A stretch of DNA of 64,000 nucleotides from Kitasatospora albolonga (GTDB taxonomy: Bacteria > Actinomycetota > Actinomycetes > Streptomycetales > Streptomycetaceae). The notes under the pieces are model-generated. The model was given only the letters and a program-made list of their open reading frames with translations. It had not been told where the DNA came from and made no database searches. The stretch lies in assembly GCA_002082585.1 (NCBI GenBank), contig CP020563.1:4396001-4460000 (forward strand), read 5' to 3'. Shown piece by piece: positions 16,979 to 24,240 of the stretch. A program made the translations under genes and the position numbers. How positions within the stretch are numbered: the stretch's first letter is position 1; each line of letters opens with the position of its first letter.

Positions 16979-17329
16979 ATGACGCGCAGCCGGGCCCAGG
17001 ACATGGATGTCTGCGGGGTGACCGCCGCGATCGCGGTGATCGACGGAAAGTGGAAGTCGGCCCTCATCTGGCAGCTGGCATCCGGCCCGTGCCGCCCCGG
17101 CGAGCTGCGCCGGGAGCTGCCGGGCCTCAGCGAGAAGGTGCTGACTCAGGCGCTCCGGGAGATGGAGGCCGACGGGCTGGTGCACCGGCAGGTGCACGAC
17201 GTCCTGCCGCTGAAGACGACGTACTCCCTGACCGAGAACGGCCAGGAGCTCTCCCAGCTGCTGGACGCCCTCTCCGACTGGGGCCACCGCCGTCTGGAAG
17301 GACTGGCGAAGACGAGATCGGCCTCCTGA
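16979..17329 (+). CDS. HxlR family transcriptional regulator
   Basis: The 116-aa protein is a typical HxlR winged helix: MDVCGVTAAIAVIDGKWK at the N-terminus, LRRELPGLSEKVLTQALREME as recognition helix, and a wing with VLPLKTTYSLTENG. The N-terminal cysteine is in the position used for redox or quinone sensing by some family members. The frame remains open upstream, but ATG 16979 gives the family's usual length. The gene is divergent from the imine-reductase-like gene, so an electrophile-responsive switch controlling that enzyme is plausible. Confidence 0.85.
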   Translation: MTRSRAQDMDVCGVTAAIAVIDGKWKSALIWQLASGPCRPGELRRELPGLSEKVLTQALREMEADGLVHRQVHDVLPLKTTYSLTENGQELSQLLDALSDWGHRRLEGLAKTRSAS

Positions 17330-17417
17330 CGCACCTTTCTCCTCTCGCCGCCCTTCTCCTCCCGCCCCTTTTCTTCCTGCCCTTTCTTTCCTGTCACTCA
17401 GGGCCCGAACGCCCTCC

Positions 17418-17573
17418 TCAAGGATCGTTTCGCCGCAGCCCACTGCCAAGTACCCACAAAAAAGTGGGTACGGCCGTACGGGGCTCCGGCCGCCGCGCTG
17501 TGCGGGCGAGCCGGTAGGCGTCCGCTTCGCGGATGAGTTCCCGGGAGCGGAAACGGTGCAGCTCGAAGTGCAT
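17418..17573 (-). CDS. Small basic protein of unknown function, 51 aa
   Basis: This short ORF begins MHFELHRFRSRELIREAD and continues with AYRLARTARR. That amphipathic, Arg-rich pattern resembles small actinobacterial proteins I have seen with the theme LHR-x-R-x-x-ELxREA, but the function is unknown. It starts 11 bp after the stop of the MerR-PP2C gene on the same strand, so it is probably the last gene of that transcript. There is no strong Shine-Dalgarno. The perfect 17450-17471 palindrome lies in its 3' third and encodes part of PTFLWVLG, so the C-terminus might be an accident of that structure. Confidence 0.5.
   Translation of the reverse strand: MHFELHRFRSRELIREADAYRLARTARRPEPRTAVPTFLWVLGSGLRRNDP
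17450..17471. repeat. Perfect palindrome with A6 loop
   Basis: GTACCCAC, six A residues, then GTGGGTAC form an 8-bp perfect inverted repeat; on the minus strand the loop is T6. It overlaps GTACGGCCGTAC (17468-17479), itself a palindrome. It could be an operator or a weak terminator for either converging transcription unit. Confidence 0.55.
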
Positions 17574-17584
17574 ACCGTTCGCTT

Positions 17585-18670
17585 CTATGCCCGGACCTCC
17601 ACGACATCGGCGACCACGCAGCTGACATTGTCGGGGCCGCCGAAGTCGTTGGCGAGGGCGACGAGTTCGCGGACGGCCTGCTCGGGGTCCCCGGCCCCGG
17701 AGAGCACCCGGCGGATCTCCTCGGTGGTCACGACGGCAGGCAGACCGTCGGAGCAGAGCAGGTACCGGTCGCCCGCCCGGGCGTCGTGCAGGTGCAGGTC
17801 GGGGCTGCCGTCGGCTCCCCGGCCCAGGGCGCGCAGCAGCAGCGACCGCTGGGGGTGGGAGGCGGCCTCCTCCGGGGTGAGGCGTCCTTCGTCGACCATC
17901 GACTGCACCAGGGTGTGGTCGTGCGTGATCTGGAACAGCTCTCCGTCGCGCAGGAGGTGTACGCGGGCGTCGCCGATGTGGACGAGGGCCAGCTGGGACC
18001 CGGTCCAGAGCATCGCGGTCAGCGTCGTACCGGCTTCTTCGGGTCCGTCCCCGGCGGGGTCGGCCACGGCCTGCCGGGCCTGTTCGGCGGCGCTTTCGGC
18101 GGCGTCCTGGAGGACATCCAGGAGGCTGCCCGCCGGGATGCCGTCCGTTTCGAGGTGCCTGAGCGCATCGACGGCGGCGGCGCTCGCCAGCGCCCCTCCG
18201 CTGCCGAAACCGTCGGCGACGGCGAGCAGCCGGGGCCCGGCGTGGACGGTGTCCTGATGGTGGCCGCGGACGCGGCCCGGGTCGGAGAGGGCGGCGTAAC
18301 GGATGTCCAGGGGTGCGGTGGCCGGAGACATGCCGGGGTCCTTCCGTGACAGATGGTCGATGAGGAAGGAGGCGAGGTTCCGCCGGGCGGCGGTGTCGGC
18401 TTCGACCTGGGCCCAGAACGTACGGATCTCCTGGGCCGCCGCGGCCGGTTCCAGCGTGCCGATGTGCCGGATACGGGCCAGGGGCATCCCCAGGCGCCGG
18501 AGCCAGGCGACCAGCCGGGCCCGCTCCAGCTGTTCCGGGGCGTACAGGCGGTAGCCGCTCACCGGGTCGACGTGGGCGGGGGTCAGCAGTCCGAGCTCGT
18601 CGTAGAGGCGCAGTGCCTTCGGTGACAGCCGGGACGCCTTCGCGAACGTACCGATCGTCAGCAGTTCCAT
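17585..18670 (-). CDS. MerR-type DNA-binding domain fused to PP2C phosphatase
   Basis: The 361-aa protein combines two domains. Residues 1-110 are a MerR regulator (TIGTFAKASRLSPKALRLYD, then VSGYRLY) with a coiled-coil dimerisation helix. Residues 120-361 are a PP2C-type Ser/Thr phosphatase with metal-ligand aspartates in GHHQDT (Asp140), VADGFG (Asp153), LLCSDGL and PDNVSC, plus GDAR in place of the usual GDSR. The phosphatase therefore looks competent. GAGGAGGGAC precedes the ATG. A MerR protein that carries its own phosphatase is unusual and suggests transcription linked to kinase signalling, perhaps with the STPKs in this window (inference). Confidence 0.85.
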   Translation of the reverse strand: MELLTIGTFAKASRLSPKALRLYDELGLLTPAHVDPVSGYRLYAPEQLERARLVAWLRRLGMPLARIRHIGTLEPAAAAQEIRTFWAQVEADTAARRNLASFLIDHLSRKDPGMSPATAPLDIRYAALSDPGRVRGHHQDTVHAGPRLLAVADGFGSGGALASAAAVDALRHLETDGIPAGSLLDVLQDAAESAAEQARQAVADPAGDGPEEAGTTLTAMLWTGSQLALVHIGDARVHLLRDGELFQITHDHTLVQSMVDEGRLTPEEAASHPQRSLLLRALGRGADGSPDLHLHDARAGDRYLLCSDGLPAVVTTEEIRRVLSGAGDPEQAVRELVALANDFGGPDNVSCVVADVVEVRA

Positions 18671-18740
18671 GCCCCGTCCCTCCTCATGCCGAGCGCGTCG
18701 CCCGGCCCCACCGATGCTGTGGCTTCCCCCAAGGTGAAGG

Positions 18741-18757
18741 TCAACCACCGGGGTTGA
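18741..18757. promoter_or_regulatory. Candidate MerR operator
   Basis: TCAACC-ACCGG-GGTTGA is a perfect 6+5+6 inverted repeat about 70 bp upstream of the MerR-PP2C start. This is the symmetry MerR proteins use within the promoter spacer. Autoregulation is inferred. Confidence 0.5.
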
Positions 18758-18786
18758 AGGCCGGTCACCGGGGTCGGCCCGGGCGA

Positions 18787-18834
18787 GGCGGGTGCCGACT
18801 CCTGGCGTACGGCGGGCGCCGACTCCTGGCGTAC
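18787..18834. repeat. Tandem 24-bp duplication
   Basis: Two adjacent 24-bp units (18787-18810 and 18811-18834) differ at one base; both contain GCCGACTCCTGGCGTAC. They lie in the 217-bp divergent region between the MerR-PP2C gene and the gene at 18888. Confidence 0.8.
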
Positions 18835-18887
18835 GTTCGAGCCCATGACACGCACCCTGAGATCCCGGCCTGTGACCCGGTGACCCC

Positions 18888-19409
18888 GTGAGCGGCTGGT
18901 GGGACTACTTGGAGGAACGGACCCGCCGAGAGGTCGATGCCGACGTGCTGCGGGACCGCCGGCTGTCGGCCCTGCGGTCCGTCTGGAAGGCGCTGCGCCC
19001 GCTGGGGCTGGGCCTGTGGGAAGCCGAGCGGGTGGTCCACGCCCGGTACGAGGCCCTGGGCGACCGCGTACAGCGCACGCCGCCCGATCCGCTGGATCTC
19101 CCCGCGCTCGCGTCCCGCGCCGAGGCTCTCCCGGGCCGGGTGGCGGCGGTGGAGGCGCTCTGGGACGGCGATACGGTGCATGACTGGTTCGTCCTCCTGG
19201 TCGCGGTTCTCGACGCCCCGGAGGGGGAGGGCCGCCTGGCAACGGTCCTCCACCGGTCTGACGGCCCCCCTCCTGGCCCTGCGGCCGCCGAGGCCGGGCG
19301 GGCACTGGCCGACCACCTCGGTGTGCCCTTCCACTTCGCGTCCCCGGACACCCCTGATGACGAGGCGCCGCGCTGGAGGGAGATCCGGCGGCTGACGGAA
19401 GGGCCGTGA
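18888..19409 (+). CDS. Hypothetical protein, 173 aa
   Basis: I do not recognise a family. The protein starts MSGWWDYLEERTRREVDADV, is soluble, rich in Arg, Glu and Leu, and predicted mostly helical. It has a central segment DWFVLLVAVLDAPEGEG and a C-terminal GRALADHLGVPFHFASPDTPDDE. Codon use matches the neighbours. The GTG at 18888 has no clear Shine-Dalgarno. It is divergent from the MerR-PP2C gene and convergent with the DUF5710 gene, with Arg/Pro-type tandem repeats (about 17-18 bp, 19424-19476) just past its stop. Confidence 0.65.
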   Translation: MSGWWDYLEERTRREVDADVLRDRRLSALRSVWKALRPLGLGLWEAERVVHARYEALGDRVQRTPPDPLDLPALASRAEALPGRVAAVEALWDGDTVHDWFVLLVAVLDAPEGEGRLATVLHRSDGPPPGPAAAEAGRALADHLGVPFHFASPDTPDDEAPRWREIRRLTEGP

Positions 19410-19423
19410 CCGGAGGCGCAGAC

Positions 19424-19476
19424 GGAACGCGCCGCCCGCCAGGAACGCGCCGCCCCCAGGAAGGCCCGCCCCCCAA
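19424..19476. repeat. Three 17-18 bp tandem repeats
   Basis: Units at 19424-19441, 19442-19458 and 19459-19476 share GGAACGCGCCGCCC or close variants and fill the convergent intergenic region. There is no obvious hairpin. Confidence 0.6.
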
Positions 19477-19536
19477 GAAGGCCCGACCACAAGGTGCCTT
19501 GGGCAGTTCTCGCTGCCCGCCCCGCGATCAGCGCAG

Positions 19537-20292
19537 TCACGGCCTCCGGCGAATAGCCGGGTCCGGTCCGGATTGCCTGGGTACGGATGGGCCGTCGGCC
19601 GAACGGAGGGTCTCCCCCGCGACACGGGCACGGTCCCTCGCCTCCGGCGGCGGGGCGAGAGCGATTCCGGCGTTCGTGAGGATTCCCAGGTCCAGGGTCC
19701 AGGCGGTCTGTGAGCGCTGCTCCCACAGGGCGAAGGCGGAGCTGATGTGCAGGCGGGCCTGCGACTCGCTCATCCTGGTGACCCGCACCAGATGCGCGAG
19801 GGCCTGCCTCTCGACCCCGCGGACCTGCGCATAGCCGAAGTGCGTGACCGTGTGGCAGTCGGTGCAGAGGCAGATCAGCCGCTTGAGGGTCTGTACGCGT
19901 GCCGTGTCGTCGAAGACCCACCGCTCGTGGGCCTCCAGCCACCGCCCGGTCCCGCGGTCCTCACCGGCCCCGCAGATCTCGCACCGCTGCCCGGCCCGCC
20001 CGGTGATCATGCGGCGGAGGCGTTCCCAGTCCCTCGCGTCCACGCAGGAGCGGACGTTGGTGAACCAGCAGGTGCTGGGCACCAGGTCGACGAAGAGACC
20101 ACTGCCGAGGCTCCGGTCCTCACCGGGAAGCAGGTCGGGGATGTCCGGGGCAGGCGCCCACCGCTGAAGCTCCGCGATCCCGCTGCGGGGCGCGTACCAG
20201 CGCTTGGCAGCAGGGTCCCAGCGTGCCCCGCCCTTCTTCGCCTCGTCCTTCTCGGCGAAGGGAACGTCCAACCAGATCCGTTCACCTGCCAT
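19537..20292 (-). CDS. DUF5710 domain protein with cysteine pairs (HNH-like)
   Basis: The 251-aa protein begins with a DUF5710-like segment (IWLDVPFAEKDEAKKGGARW followed by RWYAP), a short domain often fused to DNA-processing enzymes. After a helical linker comes CEICGAGED, then LEAHERWVFDD, then ICLCTDCHTVTHFGYA, a CxxC...H...CxxC-H arrangement that could bind zinc and resembles HNH nuclease cores. The final DH/N residues of a true HNH are not clear, so nuclease activity is unproven. Its start overlaps the 3' end of the S1-domain gene by 11 bp, implying coupling. Confidence 0.7.
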   Translation of the reverse strand: MAGERIWLDVPFAEKDEAKKGGARWDPAAKRWYAPRSGIAELQRWAPAPDIPDLLPGEDRSLGSGLFVDLVPSTCWFTNVRSCVDARDWERLRRMITGRAGQRCEICGAGEDRGTGRWLEAHERWVFDDTARVQTLKRLICLCTDCHTVTHFGYAQVRGVERQALAHLVRVTRMSESQARLHISSAFALWEQRSQTAWTLDLGILTNAGIALAPPPEARDRARVAGETLRSADGPSVPRQSGPDPAIRRRP

Positions 20293-20914
20293 GGGGCACC
20301 CTTCTGTTCATTTCCGGGATTCTGGTGGCGGGATCGACCCGAATGAGCGGATCATCCTGGAGAGCCTTCAGCGAGAGCGTGACCTGCCCGGTCCGGGTCT
20401 CGGTGATGATCACCTCGGCGGAGATCCGCTGACCTGCTTCGACCACCTCGGACGGGTGGCTGAACCAGCCCCAGGCCAGGTCCGGCACCCGGATGAAGCC
20501 GGTGCGGAGGCCGTCCGGTTCGCCGTCGACGTGAACGAAGACCCCGAAGTCGTGAACCTTCGCGACCGTCCCGGAAACGACCTGCCCCACTTCCAGCGCG
20601 AGGAGGAAGGACCGCAGGGCCGGAATCTCGCACGCCCTGGCGGAGAGGTGAAGCTGACCCTCGCCCCAACGCCAGACCTCTTCGGCGCTGATCTCCTGGC
20701 CGACCTCGAACAGCTCGGACGGATGGTCCGTCCGACGCATCGACGCTTCCTCCTGAGGAATCCGGGCGATCTCGGCTTCCCCGCCCTCGGCGTCCACGAG
20801 CCGTACCAGGACGTCCGCTCCGTCGAACCCGATGACTCTGCCCGTTCTCACGGCCCCCGGCAGGAGCTGGTCGATCAAGGACTGCATACGGGGGTCGCGG
20901 GTCGGATCGGACAC
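20282..20914 (-). CDS. S1 RNA-binding domain protein
   Basis: The 210-aa protein carries a C-terminal S1/OB-fold domain (about 115-190) with GQVVSGTVAKVHDFGVFVHV and ISAEVIITETRTGQVTLSLK. An N-terminal OB-like stretch (about 20-105) includes GAVRTGRVIGFDGADVLVRL and looks like a degenerate second copy. It probably binds RNA or ssDNA. The GTG start is 6 nt after TAGGCT, suggesting a leaderless mRNA. It overlaps the downstream DUF5710/HNH-like gene by 11 bp; an RNA-binding plus nuclease-like pair is worth noting. Confidence 0.8.
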   Translation of the reverse strand: MSDPTRDPRMQSLIDQLLPGAVRTGRVIGFDGADVLVRLVDAEGGEAEIARIPQEEASMRRTDHPSELFEVGQEISAEEVWRWGEGQLHLSARACEIPALRSFLLALEVGQVVSGTVAKVHDFGVFVHVDGEPDGLRTGFIRVPDLAWGWFSHPSEVVEAGQRISAEVIITETRTGQVTLSLKALQDDPLIRVDPATRIPEMNRRVPHGR

Positions 20915-21167
20915 GGGGTGAGCCTAGCCCGTACAGGCTGCACTGGTCCCCGACTTCCGTGACCGGGGTCCCACCGGGCGCGAGAGTTGTCCGTTCCCGA
21001 GAGATCTGAATCGATGAGGTGCCCCTGAACTGCGCCTTGTCATTTCAGCTGGGACCCTCGGGAGCGTGGAGGGCCCAGTGGATCTGAACAGCGGCGAGCC
21101 TGTTCGGGCGTGAGGTGGGGCCGTCCCAGTAGGTCTGTCCGGCCGAAGGGCTCTGGCATGGGGCTTC
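20915..21167. other. Intergenic segment, no gene supported
   Basis: This stretch holds the S1 gene promoter (TAGGCT at 20921-20926 on the minus strand). The rest has lower G+C than the neighbours and no convincing ORF, hairpin terminator or RNA gene. It marks the left edge of a compositionally different patch. Confidence 0.5.
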
Positions 21168-21620
21168 TCAGTTCCACTGGGAATCATCTCGTAGGGCGTT
21201 GTGGTTCTCCGGCGTCATCACCAGCATCAGTGATCTCCCCGATGCGTCGGTCCAGCGGAAGAGGGCGTCGTTGGAGAAGGTGTGGGACTCACGCTTCTCG
21301 CGGAGAGAGGGGACATTGAGCCGGCGCTCGGCTTCTGCGTAGACAGCGTCGATCGTGCGTCGGTGCTGGCTGAGGTTCACCCATTGGCGAGGCGCCCGTC
21401 GTGCTCGCCAAGCAGGGTCGGCCACCATGCCGAGCATGGTGACGAACTCCGGGTAGGTGGCGATGAACTCCCTCTCGTGGGAACGAGAAGAAGGAATGGG
21501 GCCAAATCCCCCATCCGAGTGATCGGCCGAAGATCTCTGACGGCAAGAAGGCCAACACCGCTGGCATGCGGCGAAATTGAGTAGGCGTCCGAGCTCAGCG
21601 GCCCCTACGTTCGGCCGCAT
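21168..21620 (-). CDS. Hypothetical protein, possibly decayed
   Basis: This is an open frame of 150 codons. The C-terminal 100 residues look like genuine protein (REFIATYPEFVTMLGMVAD, RRTIDAVYAEAERRLNVPS, ALFRWTDASGRSLMLVMTPE), while the N-terminal part looks like random translation. An alternative frame continues the N-terminal side (EIFGRSLGWGIWPHSFFSFP), so a frameshifted or truncated gene is possible. An in-frame ATG at 21437 would give a shorter product. Base composition is lower in G+C than its neighbours. No family is recognised. Confidence 0.3.
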   Translation of the reverse strand: MRPNVGAAELGRLLNFAACQRCWPSCRQRSSADHSDGGFGPIPSSRSHEREFIATYPEFVTMLGMVADPAWRARRAPRQWVNLSQHRRTIDAVYAEAERRLNVPSLREKRESHTFSNDALFRWTDASGRSLMLVMTPENHNALRDDSQWN

Positions 21621-22344
21621 GACAGACGAATGCTTTGGACATCCACGGCTCGCCGCGATCTACGACCCACTCGACCCCGATCGCAGCGATCTCGACGCGT
21701 ACGTCCAGATGACGGAAGAGTTCGGGGCACGTCAAGTGCTGGACATCGGCTGTGGAACAGGCGTGTTCGCGCTTCTACTGGCTGAACGCGGGATCGAAGT
21801 CGTGGGTGTCGATCCCGCTCAAGCGTCCATCGACGTGGCCCGAGCCAAACCGGGCAGCGAGCAAGTGCACTGGATCTGTGGCGATGCCGTGGCACTCCCG
21901 CCGATGCAGGTCGACCTGGCAACCATGACGGCGAACGCCGCCCAGGAAATCCTGGTTCCGCAGGCATGGCGCGAGACCCTGCGTGGCGCGTACGAAGCAT
22001 TACGGCCTGGCGGCCGTCTGGTGTTCGAGACCCGGGACCCAGCCAAACGCGCCTGGGAGGAGTGGAACCGCGAAGCCTCATATCGCGTAACGGAGATCCC
22101 GGATGTCGGCCCAGTCGAAAGCTGGGTCCAAGTGATCGAGGTGAGCGAGCCGCTGGTGACGTTCCGCTGGACCTATGTGTTCGCTGCCGACGGGGAGGTA
22201 ATGACGTCGGACTCCACCCTGCGCTTCCGCGAGCGGCAGGAGGTCGAGACGGAGCTGATCGCGCAGGGGTACGTGGTGGAGGACGTATGCGACGCGCCCG
22301 ACAGGCCGGGCAAGGAGTTCGTCTTCGTCGCGCGACGTCCGTAG
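21619..22344 (+). CDS. Class I SAM-dependent methyltransferase
   Basis: The 241-aa protein has motif I VLDIGCGTGVFALLLAERG, an acidic residue ending strand 2 (VVGVDPA), GDAVALPP as motif II-like region, and LRPGGRLVFETRDP as motif III. This is the small-molecule Methyltransf_11/25 layout. The ATG at 21619 follows TACGTT by 7 nt, consistent with leaderless translation. G+C is lower than in flanking genes, suggesting more recent acquisition. The substrate is unknown. Confidence 0.85.
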   Translation: MTDECFGHPRLAAIYDPLDPDRSDLDAYVQMTEEFGARQVLDIGCGTGVFALLLAERGIEVVGVDPAQASIDVARAKPGSEQVHWICGDAVALPPMQVDLATMTANAAQEILVPQAWRETLRGAYEALRPGGRLVFETRDPAKRAWEEWNREASYRVTEIPDVGPVESWVQVIEVSEPLVTFRWTYVFAADGEVMTSDSTLRFRERQEVETELIAQGYVVEDVCDAPDRPGKEFVFVARRP

Positions 22345-22486
22345 CTCAGCCCCCGAGAGACCTCGCCGCGCAGATTGATTGGGACTCGATCACTTCGCCG
22401 AGCAGATCCAGCGGGAAACCTCACAAGCACTGGGAACGGACAAGAGTGATCGCGGAGAGTCACAGCAGTCACACGTGGCGCGCGAC

Positions 22487-22514
22487 ACTTTTGCAAGCAC
22501 GTGCTTGCAAAAGT
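22487..22514. promoter_or_regulatory. 28-bp perfect palindrome, probable operator
   Basis: ACTTTTGCAAGCAC is followed immediately by its exact reverse complement with no spacer. The palindrome ends 26 bp before the XRE regulator start codon, in its core promoter area. Its length and perfection point to a specific binding site, most simply for the XRE protein itself. Confidence 0.8.
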
Positions 22515-22540
22515 TAGCGCAGGTGTTGCAGTATCGAGTC

Positions 22541-23035
22541 ATGGCATCACTCAACGTCGGCAATCTCGGTGAGTACCTCCGCGAGCAGCGCAATGCCGCG
22601 CAGCTCTCGCTGCGGCAGCTCGCCGATGCCGCCGGGGTGTCGAATCCGTATCTCAGCCAGATCGAGCGCGGCCTGCGCAAGCCCAGTGCGGACGTGTTGC
22701 AGCAGGTGGCCAAGGCGCTGCGGATCTCGGCCGAGACCCTCTACGTCCGGGCGGGAATCCTCGACGAGCGGGAGCGGGAGGAGCTCGAGACGCGGGCGGT
22801 CATTCTGGCCGATCCGTCGATCAACGAGCGGCAGAAGAACGTCCTTCTGCAGATTTACGACTCCTTCCGCCGCGAGAACGGGTTCGTCCCCGAGACGGAC
22901 AAGGCGGATGGTACGGACGGGGCTGACAGGACGCCCAGGACGGATGAGACGCCCGAGGCGGGCAAGACGCCCACGGCGGCGGACGAGACGCCCAAGACGG
23001 CGGATGCCAGGAAAGACGACAACCCTCACAGCTAG
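22541..23035 (+). CDS. XRE family regulator upstream of the HbhA-like gene
   Basis: The 164-aa protein has a Cro/CI-type HTH at residues 8-65 (LGEYLREQRNAAQLSLRQLA, then GVSNPYLSQIERGLRKPS) and a helical middle part with INERQKNVLLQIYDSFRREN. The last 45 residues are a Thr/Asp/Pro/Lys-rich tail with repeated DETP units. The gene order XRE, HbhA-like, DUF2516 mirrors M. tuberculosis Rv0474-Rv0475-Rv0476, which supports orthology. ATG 22541 fits the HTH position; the open frame upstream is not coding. A 28-bp perfect palindrome precedes it. Confidence 0.88.
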   Translation: MASLNVGNLGEYLREQRNAAQLSLRQLADAAGVSNPYLSQIERGLRKPSADVLQQVAKALRISAETLYVRAGILDEREREELETRAVILADPSINERQKNVLLQIYDSFRRENGFVPETDKADGTDGADRTPRTDETPEAGKTPTAADETPKTADARKDDNPHS

Positions 23036-23069
23036 CAGCTGGTTCTGATGATCCGGGAGGACCACAGTC

Positions 23070-23759
23070 ATGGCCATCACCGATGACCTGCGCAAGACCC
23101 TCACCGACCGCACCCCCCTCTACTTCGCCGCAGGCACCGCCGACCTGGCCGTGCAGCAGGCGCGTAAGGTCCCGGCGCTGATCGAGCAGCTGCGGGCCGA
23201 GGCGCCCGAGCGGTTCGAGGCCGTACGCAACACGGACCCCAGGGCCGTGCAGGAGAAGGTGACCACGCAGGCCAAGGAGGCCCAGGCCACCGTGCAGGCG
23301 AAGGTCACCGAGGTGTTCGGCTCGTTCGACGCCGCCGACCTGAAGAAACTCGGCGAGAGCGCCCAGGACCTGGCGCTGCGCAGCGTGGGCATCGCCGCCG
23401 AGTACGCGGTGCGGGCCCGGGAGACGTACGAGAAGGTCGCCGAGCACGGCGAGCAGACCGTACGGACCTGGCGCGGCGAGACGGCCGACGAGATCGTCGA
23501 GATCGCCGCCGTCATCGAGGCCGAGCCGAAGGCCGCGCCCGCGTCGAAGCCCGCGCCCACGGCCACGGCGACGACGAAGGCCACGACCAAGAGCGAGCCG
23601 AAGGCCGCCGCCGTGAAGCCTGCTGCCGTGAAGCCCGTGCCCGCTGAGGCCAAGGCCGCCGCGCCCGCTGAAGCCGAGGCCAAGGTCGCGCCCGCCAAGA
23701 AGGCTCCCGCTCCGCGGAAGCCCGCGGCCAAGAAGACCCCGCCGCCCGCCGGCAAGTGA
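23070..23759 (+). CDS. HbhA-like (heparin-binding hemagglutinin homologue) protein
   Basis: The 229-aa protein has an N-terminal helical/coiled-coil region (about 1-145) with VQQARKVPALIEQLRAEAPE and a Lys/Ala/Pro-rich C-terminal tail of PAK-type repeats. This is the architecture of mycobacterial HbhA, whose lysine tail binds heparan sulfate. In a soil actinomycete the role is more likely in envelope organisation or lipid binding (inference). GGGAGGACC precedes the ATG. The synteny with XRE and DUF2516 genes matches mycobacteria. Confidence 0.8.
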   Translation: MAITDDLRKTLTDRTPLYFAAGTADLAVQQARKVPALIEQLRAEAPERFEAVRNTDPRAVQEKVTTQAKEAQATVQAKVTEVFGSFDAADLKKLGESAQDLALRSVGIAAEYAVRARETYEKVAEHGEQTVRTWRGETADEIVEIAAVIEAEPKAAPASKPAPTATATTKATTKSEPKAAAVKPAAVKPVPAEAKAAAPAEAEAKVAPAKKAPAPRKPAAKKTPPPAGK

Positions 23760-23904
23760 CCCGGACCCCGCCGTATCCGTACGGCGGGCCCGAAGAGTGA
23801 CCGGGGCGCGGGGCGGGCACCTTTACCGGTGGCCGGTTCGTTGTCCCGGTACCTTGGCCTTCTCGGCCGCAGGGCGCTCATCCACTCACTAGGCGGTTCA
23901 CACC

Positions 23905-24240
23905 ATGTTGCTCTCCGCATTCGGCTCACTCCTCCAGCTGCTCTACCTGGGCATGCTGGTGCTGGCCGTGGTCGCCTTCGTCTTCGCGGCGACCGCCCGG
24001 GAGGACGCCTACCGTGCCGCCGACAAGAAGAACAAGTCCTTCTGGCTGATCATCCTCGGCGTCGCCATCGCCGTGAACCTGCTGATCCCCTTCCTCTTCC
24101 TCCAGCTCGCGGGCGTGGTCGCGTCGATCGTGTTCATGGTCGACGTACGGCCCGCGCTCAAGGAGGTCTCGGGCGGCGGTGGCCGCCGGGGCGGCTCCAG
24201 CAGTGACGGGCCCTACGGGCCGTACAACGGCGGGCGCTGA
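23905..24240 (+). CDS. DUF2516 family membrane protein
   Basis: The 111-aa protein has three hydrophobic segments (about 5-27, 46-68 and 70-88) and a Gly/Ser-rich tail, matching the small actinobacterial DUF2516 family (M. tuberculosis Rv0476 type). It is downstream of the hbhA-like gene as in mycobacteria. Function is unknown; membrane partnership with the HbhA-like protein is inferred. Its last 28 bp overlap the 3' end of the convergent phosphatase gene. Confidence 0.8.
   Translation: MLLSAFGSLLQLLYLGMLVLAVVAFVFAATAREDAYRAADKKNKSFWLIILGVAIAVNLLIPFLFLQLAGVVASIVFMVDVRPALKEVSGGGGRRGGSSSDGPYGPYNGGR

Noticed and set aside
20924..21187. Open frame of 87 codons on the minus strand
   Set aside because: No Shine-Dalgarno, random-looking composition and no domain pattern.
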